From: Thermoanaerobacterales bacterium | Lineage (GTDB): Bacteria; Bacillota; Thermosediminibacteria; Thermosediminibacterales; Tepidanaerobacteraceae | Direction: 5' to 3' | NCBI GenBank assembly: GCA_012840135.1 | Contig: DUMA01000015.1 | Span: 32,154-96,153, forward strand | DNA: 64,000 nucleotides | Part shown: positions 54,661 to 63,625 of the stretch, one piece after another | Numbering within the stretch: position 1 is the stretch's first letter | Layout: every line of letters starts with the position of its first letter | The notes under the pieces: generated by a model | What the model was told of the DNA's origin: nothing | Seen by the model: the letters and a program-made list of their open reading frames with translations, nothing else | The model's database searches: none | Made by a program: the position numbers and the translations under genes

Positions 54661-55539
54661 TTGAGTACAAAAACCTATCGGGAAAATAAAACGGCATATT
54701 TTTTCATATTGCCTGCCATGCTGTTCATAATCGGAATTATAATTTTTCCGCTTTTATATTCCGTGTATATCAGTTTTTTTGATTTTAATATTTTTACCAT
54801 ACATCCGCCCTTCATCGGTTTAAAGAACTATATGGATATTTTCAAAAGCGACTACTTCTGGTACTCCATAGGCAGGACCACTTATTTTACCGTGATATCT
54901 GTGGGGTTGGAACTTGTTCTCGGATTCCTTGTGGCGTTGCTGTTAAACCAGGAGTTTAAAGGCCGAAGCCTTGCCAGAACGCTTCTGATATTGCCGTGGG
55001 CGCTGCCTACCGTTGTCAACGGGGTTTTGTGGACCTGGATATATGACCCCAATTACGGAGCATTGAATGCTCTTTTGAAAAGTCTTGGCATAATATCCCA
55101 GTATAAAAACTGGCTCGGCACCGCTTTTAGCGCCATGAACGCCGTCATTGTGGCCGATGTATGGAAAAACACTTCCTTTATTGCAATGGTTCTTCTTGCC
55201 GCTATGCAGAATATTCCAAAAGACTATTACGAAGCGGCTATAATCGATGGAGCAAGCAGGTTGAAGAACATCTTTTACATTACTTTGCCGCTTTTGAGGC
55301 CTGCAATTCTGGTGGCCGTCGTCATTCGAACGATGGAAGCCTTTAAAGTGTTTGATATCATATACATCATGACAAAGGGCGGGCCGGCCAACGGTACTCA
55401 GGTCATATCATATTACACTTACATTAATTCCTTTCAATATTCAAAATACGGCTATGGAGCGGCCTTGTCCTATATTGTATCTCTGGTGATACTCATATTT
55501 GCACTGTTCTATATAAAGATTCTGTATAAAAAATCCTGA
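54661..55539 (+). CDS. Sugar ABC transporter permease (MalF/UgpA type)
   Basis: 292 residues with six membrane helices. The ATPase-coupling EAA loop reads YYEAAIIDGASRLKNIFYIT (about residues 195-215). TTG start with a modest GGGG site upstream. Family 1 carbohydrate importers use two different permeases, the second encoded next. No ATPase gene is present in the operon, so a shared MsmK/MsmX-type ATPase elsewhere must serve it. Confidence 0.92.
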   Translation: MSTKTYRENKTAYFFILPAMLFIIGIIIFPLLYSVYISFFDFNIFTIHPPFIGLKNYMDIFKSDYFWYSIGRTTYFTVISVGLELVLGFLVALLLNQEFKGRSLARTLLILPWALPTVVNGVLWTWIYDPNYGALNALLKSLGIISQYKNWLGTAFSAMNAVIVADVWKNTSFIAMVLLAAMQNIPKDYYEAAIIDGASRLKNIFYITLPLLRPAILVAVVIRTMEAFKVFDIIYIMTKGGPANGTQVISYYTYINSFQYSKYGYGAALSYIVSLVILIFALFYIKILYKKS

Positions 55540-55561
55540 AGTGTCAAAAGGACGGTGGCTT

Positions 55562-56419
55562 ATGAAAAGAAAACCGTTGGATGAGTTTTTTTTATACTTT
55601 TTTGTATTTTTGTTTGCATTGATAATCCTCGCCCCCTTTTACTGGCTTGTAGTATCGGCATTTTCATCAAAGGCCGAACTTCTGTCGGTTCCTATACACT
55701 GGTTTCCAGAGAAAATCTATCTTGGAAATATCACGAAGATATTTCAGGGGGGGCTTAATATAAGCGGTGGAGAAGTGCCACCTTTTGGGACGGCCGTTAA
55801 AAACAGCATTATAGTCGCCGGAGTCACTACTCTGATTTGCATAACCGTAGGCAGCCTTGCGGCTTATGCTTTTGGCAGAATGAGTTTTTTCCTTTCAAAC
55901 CAGCTTTTTATTGCCATCATTGCATTAAGAATGCTGCCGGAAATAGTTACGGTAGTCCCGCTATATATAATAATGAAAAAATTGGGTTTAAACAATACGC
56001 TCCTTGGATTGATCCTGGTATATACTTCTTTTACCCTTCCTTTTGTCATCTGGATGATGGAAAGCTATTTTGAAGCAATACCGGTTGAATTGGAAGATGC
56101 GGCCTCCATAGACGGTTTGAACAAATTGGGCATTTTCTTCAAAATAGTTATGCCTCTTTCCCTGCCGGGATTGATTACAACGGCAATTTTTACGCTACTT
56201 ACAGCATGGGACGAGTTCCTGTTTGCGCTGATTATGACATCTACATATCAGGCCAAAACATTGACCGTGGCTATTTCGGAATTTACTACAAGGCACATGA
56301 TCGATTACGGGCTCATGATGACGGGCGGGCTGCTTTCGGCTCTGCCTCCGCTGCTCGTTGCGCTGGCGCTGCAAAAATATATTGTAAGCGGCCTCACATC
56401 GGGGGCCATAAAAGGATGA
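55562..56419 (+). CDS. Sugar ABC transporter permease (MalG/UgpE type)
   Basis: About 285 residues, partner of the preceding permease. EAA loop VELEDAASIDGLNKLGIFFK and C-terminal helix pattern identify it. ATG 55562 with AAAGGACGG upstream is preferred over a GTG 21 bases earlier. The terminal KYIVSGLTSGAIKG is a standard ending for this family. Stop is followed after 34 bases by a regulator gene. Confidence 0.92.
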   Translation: MKRKPLDEFFLYFFVFLFALIILAPFYWLVVSAFSSKAELLSVPIHWFPEKIYLGNITKIFQGGLNISGGEVPPFGTAVKNSIIVAGVTTLICITVGSLAAYAFGRMSFFLSNQLFIAIIALRMLPEIVTVVPLYIIMKKLGLNNTLLGLILVYTSFTLPFVIWMMESYFEAIPVELEDAASIDGLNKLGIFFKIVMPLSLPGLITTAIFTLLTAWDEFLFALIMTSTYQAKTLTVAISEFTTRHMIDYGLMMTGGLLSALPPLLVALALQKYIVSGLTSGAIKG

Positions 56420-56453
56420 CGGCTTATCAACGAACCGGTAAGGAGAAAGTGAT

Positions 56454-57623
56454 ATGACATTTAGCATAAAAAATACTCTTGAATTGAGAAAAGCCAATAC
56501 AAAACTTGTAATAAATCGTTTCAGGCAGCAGCCTTTTGAGACGAAAAAAGGAATAGCCGAGAGTCTGAATCTGAGTTTTGCCACCGCTTCAAATATTTGT
56601 AATTATTTATTGGAAAGAAATATCATTGAAACGGATAAGATGCTTGAGTCGGAAGGGGGAAGAGTCCCCACCGCTTTCAGGATAAAAAATGATTCCTGGC
56701 TTTCCATCGGGATAGATTTAACGGTAAGCGGTCATGTGTCTGTGGGAGTAATTAATCTAAAAAATGACATCATTTTTACCGGAAAGGTTTTATATGATAA
56801 AAAAAGCGATATAAATGCTATTCTTAACATGGTCCGGAATGTGGTGGAAGAAGTAAAGCATAAATATCCCGGCTCTATAATTCCAGGGATAGGCGTTGCA
56901 ATTCCCGGCATATACGACAAAAAGAGCGGTAAAGTTTTGAACTCGACAATCCCTCTTTTTGAAGAAGTTGAGCTCAAAGAAGAAGCCGGTAAAATTTTTG
57001 GGTTTAATTGCCATATCGAGAATGAATCCAACCTGCTGGCTAAAGCCGCTCAGCAGATAAATCATGGCCGCGGCGAAAGCAATTCGGATTTAATTTATAT
57101 ATTTGTAGGCGAAGGTCTTGGCGTTGGAATAATTTCGAATGACAGATTATTGACCGGAAGCAGGGGGATGGGTGCGGAAATAGGCCACATGCCTCTGGGA
57201 GACAAAAAATTTAAATGCGGCTGCGGCAATGAAGGGTGCATTGAGCAGGAGTTGAGCTTCAAGGGTTTTTTAAGGTATTTTTATGGAGAAAGGGAAGAAT
57301 TTACGCAGGAAGAGTGGGCGCGTTTTGTATGCGAATTAAAAGCCGGAAATAAAAGAGCGCTGGAAGTAGTGGAGCATGAGGGTATGCTGCTCGGAAAGGT
57401 TATATCTATTCTAGCAAACATATTCGACCCTTCTATTGTCTATATCGGGGGCATTATTGATGATATATATGATTATATATATCCTTTCGCCAATTCCGAG
57501 ATGAAGAAGAGAACATTGATGAACAATTATAGAAATATAGAGATTGCCAGAACCATTGACAAAAACAATTTAATTTTTATAGGGTGCAATCAGCTTGTTT
57601 TTGAAAACTGGGATATCGACTAA
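56454..57623 (+). CDS. ROK-family regulator, second copy
   Basis: 389 residues: N-terminal winged helix (about 20-75, TKKGIAESLNLSFATASNIC) and a full ROK domain with the zinc motif CGCGNEGCIEQELS and GLGVGIISNDRLL. The DxGxT-type loop is IGIDLTVSG. It belongs to the same group as the protein at 22 kb but is only distantly similar. Presence of the zinc site suggests it still binds sugar well. It lies inside the ABC/kinase/SIS unit and should control it. Confidence 0.9.
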   Translation: MTFSIKNTLELRKANTKLVINRFRQQPFETKKGIAESLNLSFATASNICNYLLERNIIETDKMLESEGGRVPTAFRIKNDSWLSIGIDLTVSGHVSVGVINLKNDIIFTGKVLYDKKSDINAILNMVRNVVEEVKHKYPGSIIPGIGVAIPGIYDKKSGKVLNSTIPLFEEVELKEEAGKIFGFNCHIENESNLLAKAAQQINHGRGESNSDLIYIFVGEGLGVGIISNDRLLTGSRGMGAEIGHMPLGDKKFKCGCGNEGCIEQELSFKGFLRYFYGEREEFTQEEWARFVCELKAGNKRALEVVEHEGMLLGKVISILANIFDPSIVYIGGIIDDIYDYIYPFANSEMKKRTLMNNYRNIEIARTIDKNNLIFIGCNQLVFENWDID

Positions 57624-57631
57624 CTTATATT

Positions 57632-57685
57632 GGGGACGTTCCTCCCTCCCCCAGCTGACTGCCCTAGAAAAGGAGGTGCGTCCCC
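57632..57685. repeat. GGGGACG inverted repeat, REP-like
   Basis: GGGGACG (57632-57638) and CGTCCCC (57679-57685) enclose a second pair, CCTCC (57641-57645) with GGAGG (57672-57676). It lies between two genes of one operon. Short GGGGACGTTC-type repeats of this look recur in Clostridia genomes, so it may be a dispersed REP element; only one copy is seen here. Confidence 0.45.
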
Positions 57686-57708
57686 TAACATTAAAAAGGG
57701 AGGAGTAT

Positions 57709-58806
57709 ATGCCGTATACAAAAGTTGAAATAATCGAATCAATTGAACAAAATAAAAATAAGCTTGGCCAGAGAAAGATTACGGTGGGATTTGACGGATA
57801 TGTCGACGAAATTGTAAGGCCGGTGAAGCTCAAGGAAAACAATGAAACAATTTTTTTCAAGACGATTGAAGAATTTGCCCAAAAAATTTTAGCTTCCGCA
57901 AAAAGCGCCTGTGATATAGAAATAATATCCCAGGCTGTCAAGATCGGTGGCAATGCGCCGATTATGGCCAATGCGCTGAGCATTTTGGGTGTCAGAACCT
58001 TTGCCGTCGGAGCCTTTGGATATCCCGAAGTGGAAGATTGTTTCAAACAACTTGACAGCGGCATAAAGATATATTCAATGGCAAATCCGGGATATTCGAC
58101 CGCATTTGAGTTCCAGGACGGTAAAATAATGTTCGGGAAAAATGAGAACCTTAATGAGGTTACCTGGGACCGTATAAAAAATATTCTAGAAAAAGACTTA
58201 TTAAAAAAATTAATCTCGAGTAGTTTTATTCTGGCAGTAACCAACTGGAGTTCTTTATACGGATTGAACGATATACTGAAAGGCATAATATCCGAGCTAA
58301 GCGGTATTGTATCAGACGGCGGCCGTTTGTCAAAATATGTTTTTTTTGACATTGCCGATCCGTCCCGGAGAAGCACGGATGATATTGTTGAAGGCTTAAA
58401 TCTGATGGCCGGTTTCAAAAAGTACTTTAAGACCGTATTTTCATTCAATGAAAATGAAGCAAGGATTATAAATCGATGCTTTTTCGAGGATACCGAAGAC
58501 ATGGTTAAAATTGCCGAGAATATATTCGATGTCTTAAAACCCGATTTGCTGGTGATTCATCCGAATAAATACGCATTGTTGTTTGATGATAAAAACTTTA
58601 TAAAAGTTGATGATTTCAATGTGGAAAATCCTGTAATATCGACGGGAGGTGGAGATAATTTCAATGCCGGTTTTTGCGCCGGTTTGATCATGGACCTTCC
58701 GCCGGAGAAATGTGTGTATATCGGCCGGGCGTGCGCTTCCTTCTACATCAAAAATGGCAGCAGTCCGTCCCTTAAGCAATTGATTGAGTATATTAAAAAC
58801 AAATGA
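57709..58806 (+). CDS. PfkB-family carbohydrate kinase-like protein
   Basis: About 365 residues, longer than usual for ribokinase-type enzymes. N-terminal GFDGYVDEI and GGNAPIMANALSILG correspond to the family's first signature (normally GGNAAN); the second signature is STGGGDNFNAGFCAG with catalytic Asp in place. ATG 57709 is set by AAAGGGAGGAG. With an ABC importer and a SIS enzyme, it could phosphorylate an imported sugar conjugate as FrlD does for fructosamines. Confidence 0.85.
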   Translation: MPYTKVEIIESIEQNKNKLGQRKITVGFDGYVDEIVRPVKLKENNETIFFKTIEEFAQKILASAKSACDIEIISQAVKIGGNAPIMANALSILGVRTFAVGAFGYPEVEDCFKQLDSGIKIYSMANPGYSTAFEFQDGKIMFGKNENLNEVTWDRIKNILEKDLLKKLISSSFILAVTNWSSLYGLNDILKGIISELSGIVSDGGRLSKYVFFDIADPSRRSTDDIVEGLNLMAGFKKYFKTVFSFNENEARIINRCFFEDTEDMVKIAENIFDVLKPDLLVIHPNKYALLFDDKNFIKVDDFNVENPVISTGGGDNFNAGFCAGLIMDLPPEKCVYIGRACASFYIKNGSSPSLKQLIEYIKNK

Positions 58807-58819
58807 AAGGTGAATGAAA

Positions 58820-59860
58820 ATGAACGAATATTTGAGAGATGTATTGAACCAGTCTAAAGATATTGCAGAGGCTGTAAATTATTACTTCAATGAAGAAAAT
58901 ATTGCAAAGCTCACTCGGATTAAAAATTTGGTTTTTGATAATGTGATTTTCACCGGTATGGGAAGTTCACATTATTGCGCCTGCAGCGCTTCGGCATATT
59001 TGAACAGCAACGGAGTAAAAAGCCGTGTCGTATCGGCCGGCGAACTGCTGCACTATGAGTACAATATGATAAGGAAAAATACCCTGGTGGTCGCCATATC
59101 GCAGTCGGGTGAAAGCGCCGAGATTGTAAGATTAATCAACAGGATTGAAAAAGACGTGAAGGTCATCGGCATAACAAACAATGAAACAAGCCCCCTGGCA
59201 AAAAGAGCAGACATTCTTTTGAATCTGAACGTAAAGCCCGAAAAGTCTGTTTCAACCCGCACATATATTTCCAGCACGATTTTATGCTTGCTGTTATCGT
59301 ACTCAATTCTTGGAAAGTTAAATGATGAAACCAGAGATTATTTTATACGCGCGGTCGAAAGCATCGATAATGCTATTAAAATATGTGAAGAAAACAAAGA
59401 CAGATTGCTGGAGTTTTTGAATGGCGCTAGCTATATTACGCTTCTTGCCAGGGGCTACAATATCGGGACGGCTTACGCGGGAGCCCTGTTTATTCAGGAA
59501 CTTTCAAAGTTTCCGGCATACGGCATGGATGCGGCGGAATTCAGGCACGGTCCCATGGAAATCGTGGATGAAACCTTCAGAGGCATTATTGTGGCGCCTT
59601 CGGGATTGACCTGCGATTTGAACTTAAAACTCGCAAAAGATATTTCAAAGTTTGGCGGCAAGGCAATCCTCCTCACGGATGTAGAAGAGAGTCTCGATAA
59701 AAATAATATTATATGCATAAAAATGGACTTTTGCGATGAGCAGTTGACACCCGTTTTTTACATACTTCCGATTCAGTATCTCGACAATCTTATCGCCGAA
59801 AAAAAGGGTTTAAAAGTCGGAGAATTTAGATGGGGAGAAAAGGTAACAAAAGATGAATGA
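58820..59860 (+). CDS. SIS-domain sugar isomerase/deglycase (FrlB/AgaS/GlmS-like)
   Basis: 346 residues, two SIS domains and no glutaminase domain. Phosphosugar-site motifs: TGMGSSHYCA, SQSGESAEIV, and the GlmS-like EFRHGPMEIVD. Enzymes of this size convert phosphorylated amino sugars or cleave phospho-fructosamines. ATG 58820 follows GAAAGGTG by seven bases. Coupled to a PfkB kinase and MsmX-dependent type importer, the set mirrors frlB-O-N-M-D of Bacillus; an amino-sugar pathway is the main alternative. Confidence 0.87.
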   Translation: MNEYLRDVLNQSKDIAEAVNYYFNEENIAKLTRIKNLVFDNVIFTGMGSSHYCACSASAYLNSNGVKSRVVSAGELLHYEYNMIRKNTLVVAISQSGESAEIVRLINRIEKDVKVIGITNNETSPLAKRADILLNLNVKPEKSVSTRTYISSTILCLLLSYSILGKLNDETRDYFIRAVESIDNAIKICEENKDRLLEFLNGASYITLLARGYNIGTAYAGALFIQELSKFPAYGMDAAEFRHGPMEIVDETFRGIIVAPSGLTCDLNLKLAKDISKFGGKAILLTDVEESLDKNNIICIKMDFCDEQLTPVFYILPIQYLDNLIAEKKGLKVGEFRWGEKVTKDE

Positions 59861-60043
59861 ACTGAGGTGCCATGCTATCCTCGGCAGGAGCGTGACTTTT
59901 TATACTGAAATTGAAACATGAATTAGAAGGTTAAAAACATGTCTATCACGGCCATTAATAAAAAGGATTTTTTTAAATCATATAGAATATTTACAGTCAA
60001 TAATACAATTAAAAAAATTTTAGTTAAGAGGAGGTGAATTTTC

Positions 60044-60127
60044 ATGAGCTTCGGCCTAAATTTATTTATATTTTTTTTACCATTAATAATAAGTTTGATA
60101 ATTACGATTGTATTTTTTTTAAATTAA
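60044..60127 (+). CDS. 27-residue membrane peptide, symporter accessory candidate
   Basis: A strong AAGAGGAGGTG leads to an ATG and 27 codons, MSFGLNLFIFFLPLIIS and on, forming one hydrophobic helix ending at Asn. It lies 50 bases ahead of a sodium/solute symporter gene. Short single-helix ORFs in this position are known as symporter small accessory proteins. Too short for routine gene calling. Confidence 0.7.
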   Translation: MSFGLNLFIFFLPLIISLIITIVFFLN

Positions 60128-60178
60128 TTTCGTAAAATAAATATTTATTGATTATTTTTCGCAAGGAGGAGAATTATA

Positions 60179-61633
60179 TTGATTAATCTTGCCGTATTCG
60201 GAATTTATTTAATAATGCTCGTTATAATAGGATACATCACATATTTAAGGGCTAAGTCTTACAGTGACTACACCATTGCTGGCAGGTCAAACAACAAATG
60301 GATTACCGCCATTTCGGCCGAATCTTCCGATATGAGCGGATGGCTTTTGTTGGGTCTTCCGGGGATGGCTTTTGCGACAGGTTTTGGTTCTATATGGGTG
60401 CTGATAGGGATTTTGGCCGGTACGTTGTTTAACTGGGTAGTCGTTGCAAACAGGTTAAGGACAATTACAGAATATTATAATGCCGTTACGTTGATTGATT
60501 ATTTTGAAAAACGATTGGATGACAAAAAAGGGACAATCAGTTTATTGTCGGGTATAATTATCATACTTTTCATGATTATAAATTCTTCCGCCGAAATAAT
60601 AGGAAGCGGCAAATTGTTGAATGCGGCGTTTGGTTTTGATTATAATGTGGGTATTTATATAGGGCTTGCAATAGTTTTGATTTATACTTTTTTAGGCGGC
60701 TTTTTAGCCGTAAGCTGGAGCAACTTGGTACAGGGCACGATAATGTTTATTGCTTTAATTCTAGTGCCTGCGGTTTCATTGCTTCACGTGGGTGGCATGA
60801 GCAATTTAATTGCGAACCTGCTCAATCAGGATAAAAACTTTTTTTCGTTACTGAGCGGGAGCCAGGGATTCTGGCCTGTTTTTGGCCTCATTATGGGAGG
60901 TATTGGAATAGGAATAGGTTATCCGGGGCAACCTCACATCCTGACCAATTTTATGTCGATAAAAGACCCGAGAGAAATAAAAGATTCAACTTTGATAGCG
61001 ATGATATGGGTGGGTCTAACCACATATGGAGCGGCGATTATAGGGATGTTGGGAAGGTCTTTATATCCCTCAATTGAAGACCCGGAAACAACCTTCCTTG
61101 TCCTGGCTAAAAATTTATTCCCCAGTTATACTCTTGGACTTTTTGCGGCTGCGGTTATGGCTGCAATACTTTCTTCCGTTAGTGCCTACTTGCTTGTGGC
61201 TGCGGCATCCTTCGCTTCCAACATATATACCAGGTTTGTCAAGGTCACAGATGAAAGCAGTCTCATATGGGTTGAACGTCTTGCCGTCGTTGCAATTTCA
61301 GTTATGGCGCTTTTAATGTCAATATCAGGTGGACTTGTCTTTAAAATAGCGCTGTACGCGTGGGGCGGGCTGGCGGCCTGTTTCGGGCCATTGGTTATTT
61401 TCTCACTTTACTGGTCGAAATTGAATAAAACCGGTGCCGTATGGAGCATGATTATAGGAATGGTCACAATCATTTTGTGGTATAATTCAGGACTTTCAAA
61501 ATGGCTATACGAACTTGTTCCGGCCTTTGCTTTAAGCATAATTACATTGGTTACAGTGAGTAAACTTTCGGGAGGACCTGACAAACTGACCGAGGAAAAA
61601 TTTATGAATTACCTTTCGAAGATAGGGAGATGA
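60179..61633 (+). CDS. Sodium/solute symporter (SSS family, PutP-like)
   Basis: 484 residues, about 13 helices of the LeuT-like fold. Typical stretches: the first helix then DYTIAGRSNNKWITAISAES with SSDMSGWLLLGLPG, GYPGQPHILTNFMSIKD and AAVMAAILSSVSAYLLVAAA (sodium-site Ser residues). TTG 60179 is placed by AAGGAGGAG. It resembles proline symporters most, but SSS members also carry sugars and carboxylates, so the solute is open. Confidence 0.92.
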   Translation: MINLAVFGIYLIMLVIIGYITYLRAKSYSDYTIAGRSNNKWITAISAESSDMSGWLLLGLPGMAFATGFGSIWVLIGILAGTLFNWVVVANRLRTITEYYNAVTLIDYFEKRLDDKKGTISLLSGIIIILFMIINSSAEIIGSGKLLNAAFGFDYNVGIYIGLAIVLIYTFLGGFLAVSWSNLVQGTIMFIALILVPAVSLLHVGGMSNLIANLLNQDKNFFSLLSGSQGFWPVFGLIMGGIGIGIGYPGQPHILTNFMSIKDPREIKDSTLIAMIWVGLTTYGAAIIGMLGRSLYPSIEDPETTFLVLAKNLFPSYTLGLFAAAVMAAILSSVSAYLLVAAASFASNIYTRFVKVTDESSLIWVERLAVVAISVMALLMSISGGLVFKIALYAWGGLAACFGPLVIFSLYWSKLNKTGAVWSMIIGMVTIILWYNSGLSKWLYELVPAFALSIITLVTVSKLSGGPDKLTEEKFMNYLSKIGR

Positions 61634-61637
61634 CGGT

Positions 61638-62741
61638 ATGGCAGAAAAAGATTATGTAATAATACCGATGGATAGATTGGGTGTCGTGGGAACCCAGAAA
61701 GACATTGCCGGGGCGATCAGGTTTATTAATACTTTGATAGATGCCGGTAAAGAAGTATCCTGGTTGATAAGGCCTGCTAGAATTTTTACTGATGATTTTC
61801 CAGAAGGGCATATTTACAGTCCTGGTGGCTTTATAATAAAAGCCGAACCTGAGATATGTGAACAGTTAAAAAATAGCGAAATTGTACACTCTTTTATCAC
61901 ATCAAGTTTTGAAATGCAAATAAAAATAGACAGGAAAAGAATCGCACTTTACACAGGCAAAGGTGCGGCCGATTTTTGCACAAAACCGCTGATAGAGGTT
62001 TTGGAACTTACGGGATTCAGACACGAATGTTTAAACGATAAGGATATAAGAAGCGGTTTGTTGAAAGAATTCGATGTATTCCTTGTTCCTGGCGGCCCCG
62101 ATGCAGGCGAATCTTATTACTGGGGCCTTGGGGATCAAGGATATAATAACATAAAAGAATTTGTAAACGATAAAGGAAGCTATTTTGGGATATGCGCAGG
62201 GGCTTACCTTCCTTTGACATCTTTATCGGAAGACAACCGGTACTGGTTAAACCTCATTGATGCGACAGACGATCAAGAATTGGATTACTGGAGGACCGGA
62301 ACGGGTTTTGTGCGAGTAAGGGTTGTTGAGAATATGCACCCCTTTGCATTTGGTGTGGCCACTGGGAGTGTGAACACTTTTGACATTGTTTACTGGGAAG
62401 GCCCAGCAATAAAAATATTAAGAGACAGCGTAAAAATTCTTGCTAGATTTGACGAATTTATTGCATCCGGAACAAATACAGATTATCCGAGATGGAATTT
62501 ACTTGACAATACTCCTGCAAAAGATTCGATTGATAACTGGTATAACATACTTACGAGAGATCGGTTCAACAAATATTTAAGAGACAATGCCGCTTTCGTA
62601 GAGACAAAAATAAACGGCAACAAAATGATCCTTTATTCACCGCATGCGGAGTTTGGAAGCATAGGCATAACTCAAAGGAAAGATAGCCAGGTGTTCCAGC
62701 TTATTACAAATGGATTGTTTTATTTAAGCATTTGTATTTGA
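61638..62741 (+). CDS. BPL_N / class I amidotransferase-like protein
   Basis: 367 residues with the BPL_N fold, related to class I glutamine amidotransferases and DJ-1-type proteins. The nucleophile elbow is YFGICAGAYLP and the oxyanion-side loop VPGGPDAGE; both match the family. The final 150 residues have no recognised domain. It starts five bases past the symporter stop with an ATG at 61638 and may act on the compound the symporter imports. True function is unknown. Confidence 0.75.
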   Translation: MAEKDYVIIPMDRLGVVGTQKDIAGAIRFINTLIDAGKEVSWLIRPARIFTDDFPEGHIYSPGGFIIKAEPEICEQLKNSEIVHSFITSSFEMQIKIDRKRIALYTGKGAADFCTKPLIEVLELTGFRHECLNDKDIRSGLLKEFDVFLVPGGPDAGESYYWGLGDQGYNNIKEFVNDKGSYFGICAGAYLPLTSLSEDNRYWLNLIDATDDQELDYWRTGTGFVRVRVVENMHPFAFGVATGSVNTFDIVYWEGPAIKILRDSVKILARFDEFIASGTNTDYPRWNLLDNTPAKDSIDNWYNILTRDRFNKYLRDNAAFVETKINGNKMILYSPHAEFGSIGITQRKDSQVFQLITNGLFYLSICI

Positions 62742-62753
62742 AAGCACTAATTT

Positions 62754-62915
62754 TCGTTGCGGCATATTCATATATGTCGCTTGTGTCAACTGTGGGTGCC
62801 AATGTGGCTGGCCAATTGGGTTCCATTATAGCGAGTGGATTGATTCTCACACTTGTAAAATAGAGATGGGTGATATGCTTTGAATATATTTATTGAGACG
62901 ATGAGAATTTATGCC
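62754..62915 (+). pseudogene. Remnant of a second oadB-oadG pair
   Basis: A 35-codon in-frame stretch reads VAAYSYMSLV then jumps to VGANVAGQLGSIIASGLILT and stops at 62863, so it joins an inner part of the decarboxylase beta subunit directly to its C-terminus, missing some 160 residues. A TTG ORF after it begins NIFIETMRIYA, like the small membrane protein at 51335. Order and sequence match the intact pair at 50.2-51.5 kb, so this is a decayed duplicate. Confidence 0.85.
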
Positions 62916-62984
62916 CTATTTTTATACCAGCAGGAATTGCCGAATATATGTAGAATATAAATATAGAAAAGATAAATATTGAGG

Positions 62985-63070
62985 ATGCTAGGGGAGCTTC
63001 ATATAAGGCTGAGAGGGGATTTATTCCCGACCCTTGAACCTGTCAGGATAATACCTGCGTAGGAAAGCAT
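62985..63070 (+). ncRNA. TPP riboswitch (THI element)
   Basis: Thiamine pyrophosphate-sensing leader with all main consensus parts in order: GGGGAGC, GCTGAGAGG, GACCCTTGAACCTG, and the AATACCTGCGTAGGAA box. The closing stem ATGCT/AGCAT (62985-62989, 63066-63070) is intact. It would switch the transcription terminator that follows. The gene behind it, thiD, is broken, so the switch now has no working target here. Confidence 0.95.
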
Positions 63071-63073
63071 GAT

Positions 63074-63103
63074 AGTGCCTTACACAGGGCACTTTTATTT
63101 TTT
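63074..63103 (+). terminator. Terminator of the TPP riboswitch
   Basis: AGTGCC pairs with GGCACT around TTACACAG and is followed by a T-rich run. Expression platform for the riboswitch. Confidence 0.85.
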
Positions 63104-63153
63104 AAATTCGCCCACCACCTATTCAGGTGGGCTTAAATTTTGGAGGTGGCATA

Positions 63154-63625
63154 ATGAAACTGGCACTTACAATTGCCGGTTCCGACTCCGGCGGAGGAGC
63201 ACGCATACAGGCAGATTTAAAGACCTTTTCAGCCCACGGGGTATTCGGCATGAGCGTCATCACATCGGTGACAGCCCAGAATACCATGGGCGTGCTTGGA
63301 ATAGAGGATATAATTCCTGAGATGGTCCTGCTCCAGATGAAGGCTGTCTTTGAGGGCCTCTATCCCGATGCTGTAAAGATCGGCATGGTCTCCAACGGGG
63401 AGATAATAAGGGCATTGCGGAGGGGCTTAAAAAAGCACCGGATGCACTTTTTCTTCTGCCATTGCAGCCAACATGGCTCTGGGATATACCCTTTTAGAGT
63501 CCGTAAAGAGGGCTAAGGAATACATTACCGGGGCTATAAGATATTCACTGGATATTGGGCGTGGTGTTGGCCCCACCAATCATTTCTGGAATTGTCGGAT
63601 CGGAGGTGATGGACGTGAACATTAA
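63154..63625 (+). pseudogene. thiD: thiD pseudogene (internal deletion and frameshift)
   Basis: Hydroxymethylpyrimidine (phosphate) kinase of thiamine synthesis. The start is well placed (GGAGGTG, ATG 63154), and the first 95 residues are ThiD-like, although the substrate loop reads [10 protein letters not shown] where GGAGIQADLK is usual. Near base 63436 it jumps to TGCTFSSAIAANMALGY, the C-terminal anion-hole region, in the next frame. About 110 central residues are missing. The C-terminal frame stops at 63625. A working kinase cannot result. Confidence 0.88.

Noticed and set aside
57570..58502. 310-codon minus-strand ORF
   Set aside because: It is antisense to the PfkB-type kinase gene, which has clear motifs and a strong ribosome site; the antisense frame has low-complexity Ser/Ile-rich sequence and no family features.
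59938..60036. 32-codon ORF before the 27-residue membrane peptide
   Set aside because: Weak ribosome site, Lys/Ile-rich filler-like sequence, and its end overlaps the ribosome site of the next small gene. Not convincing as a protein.
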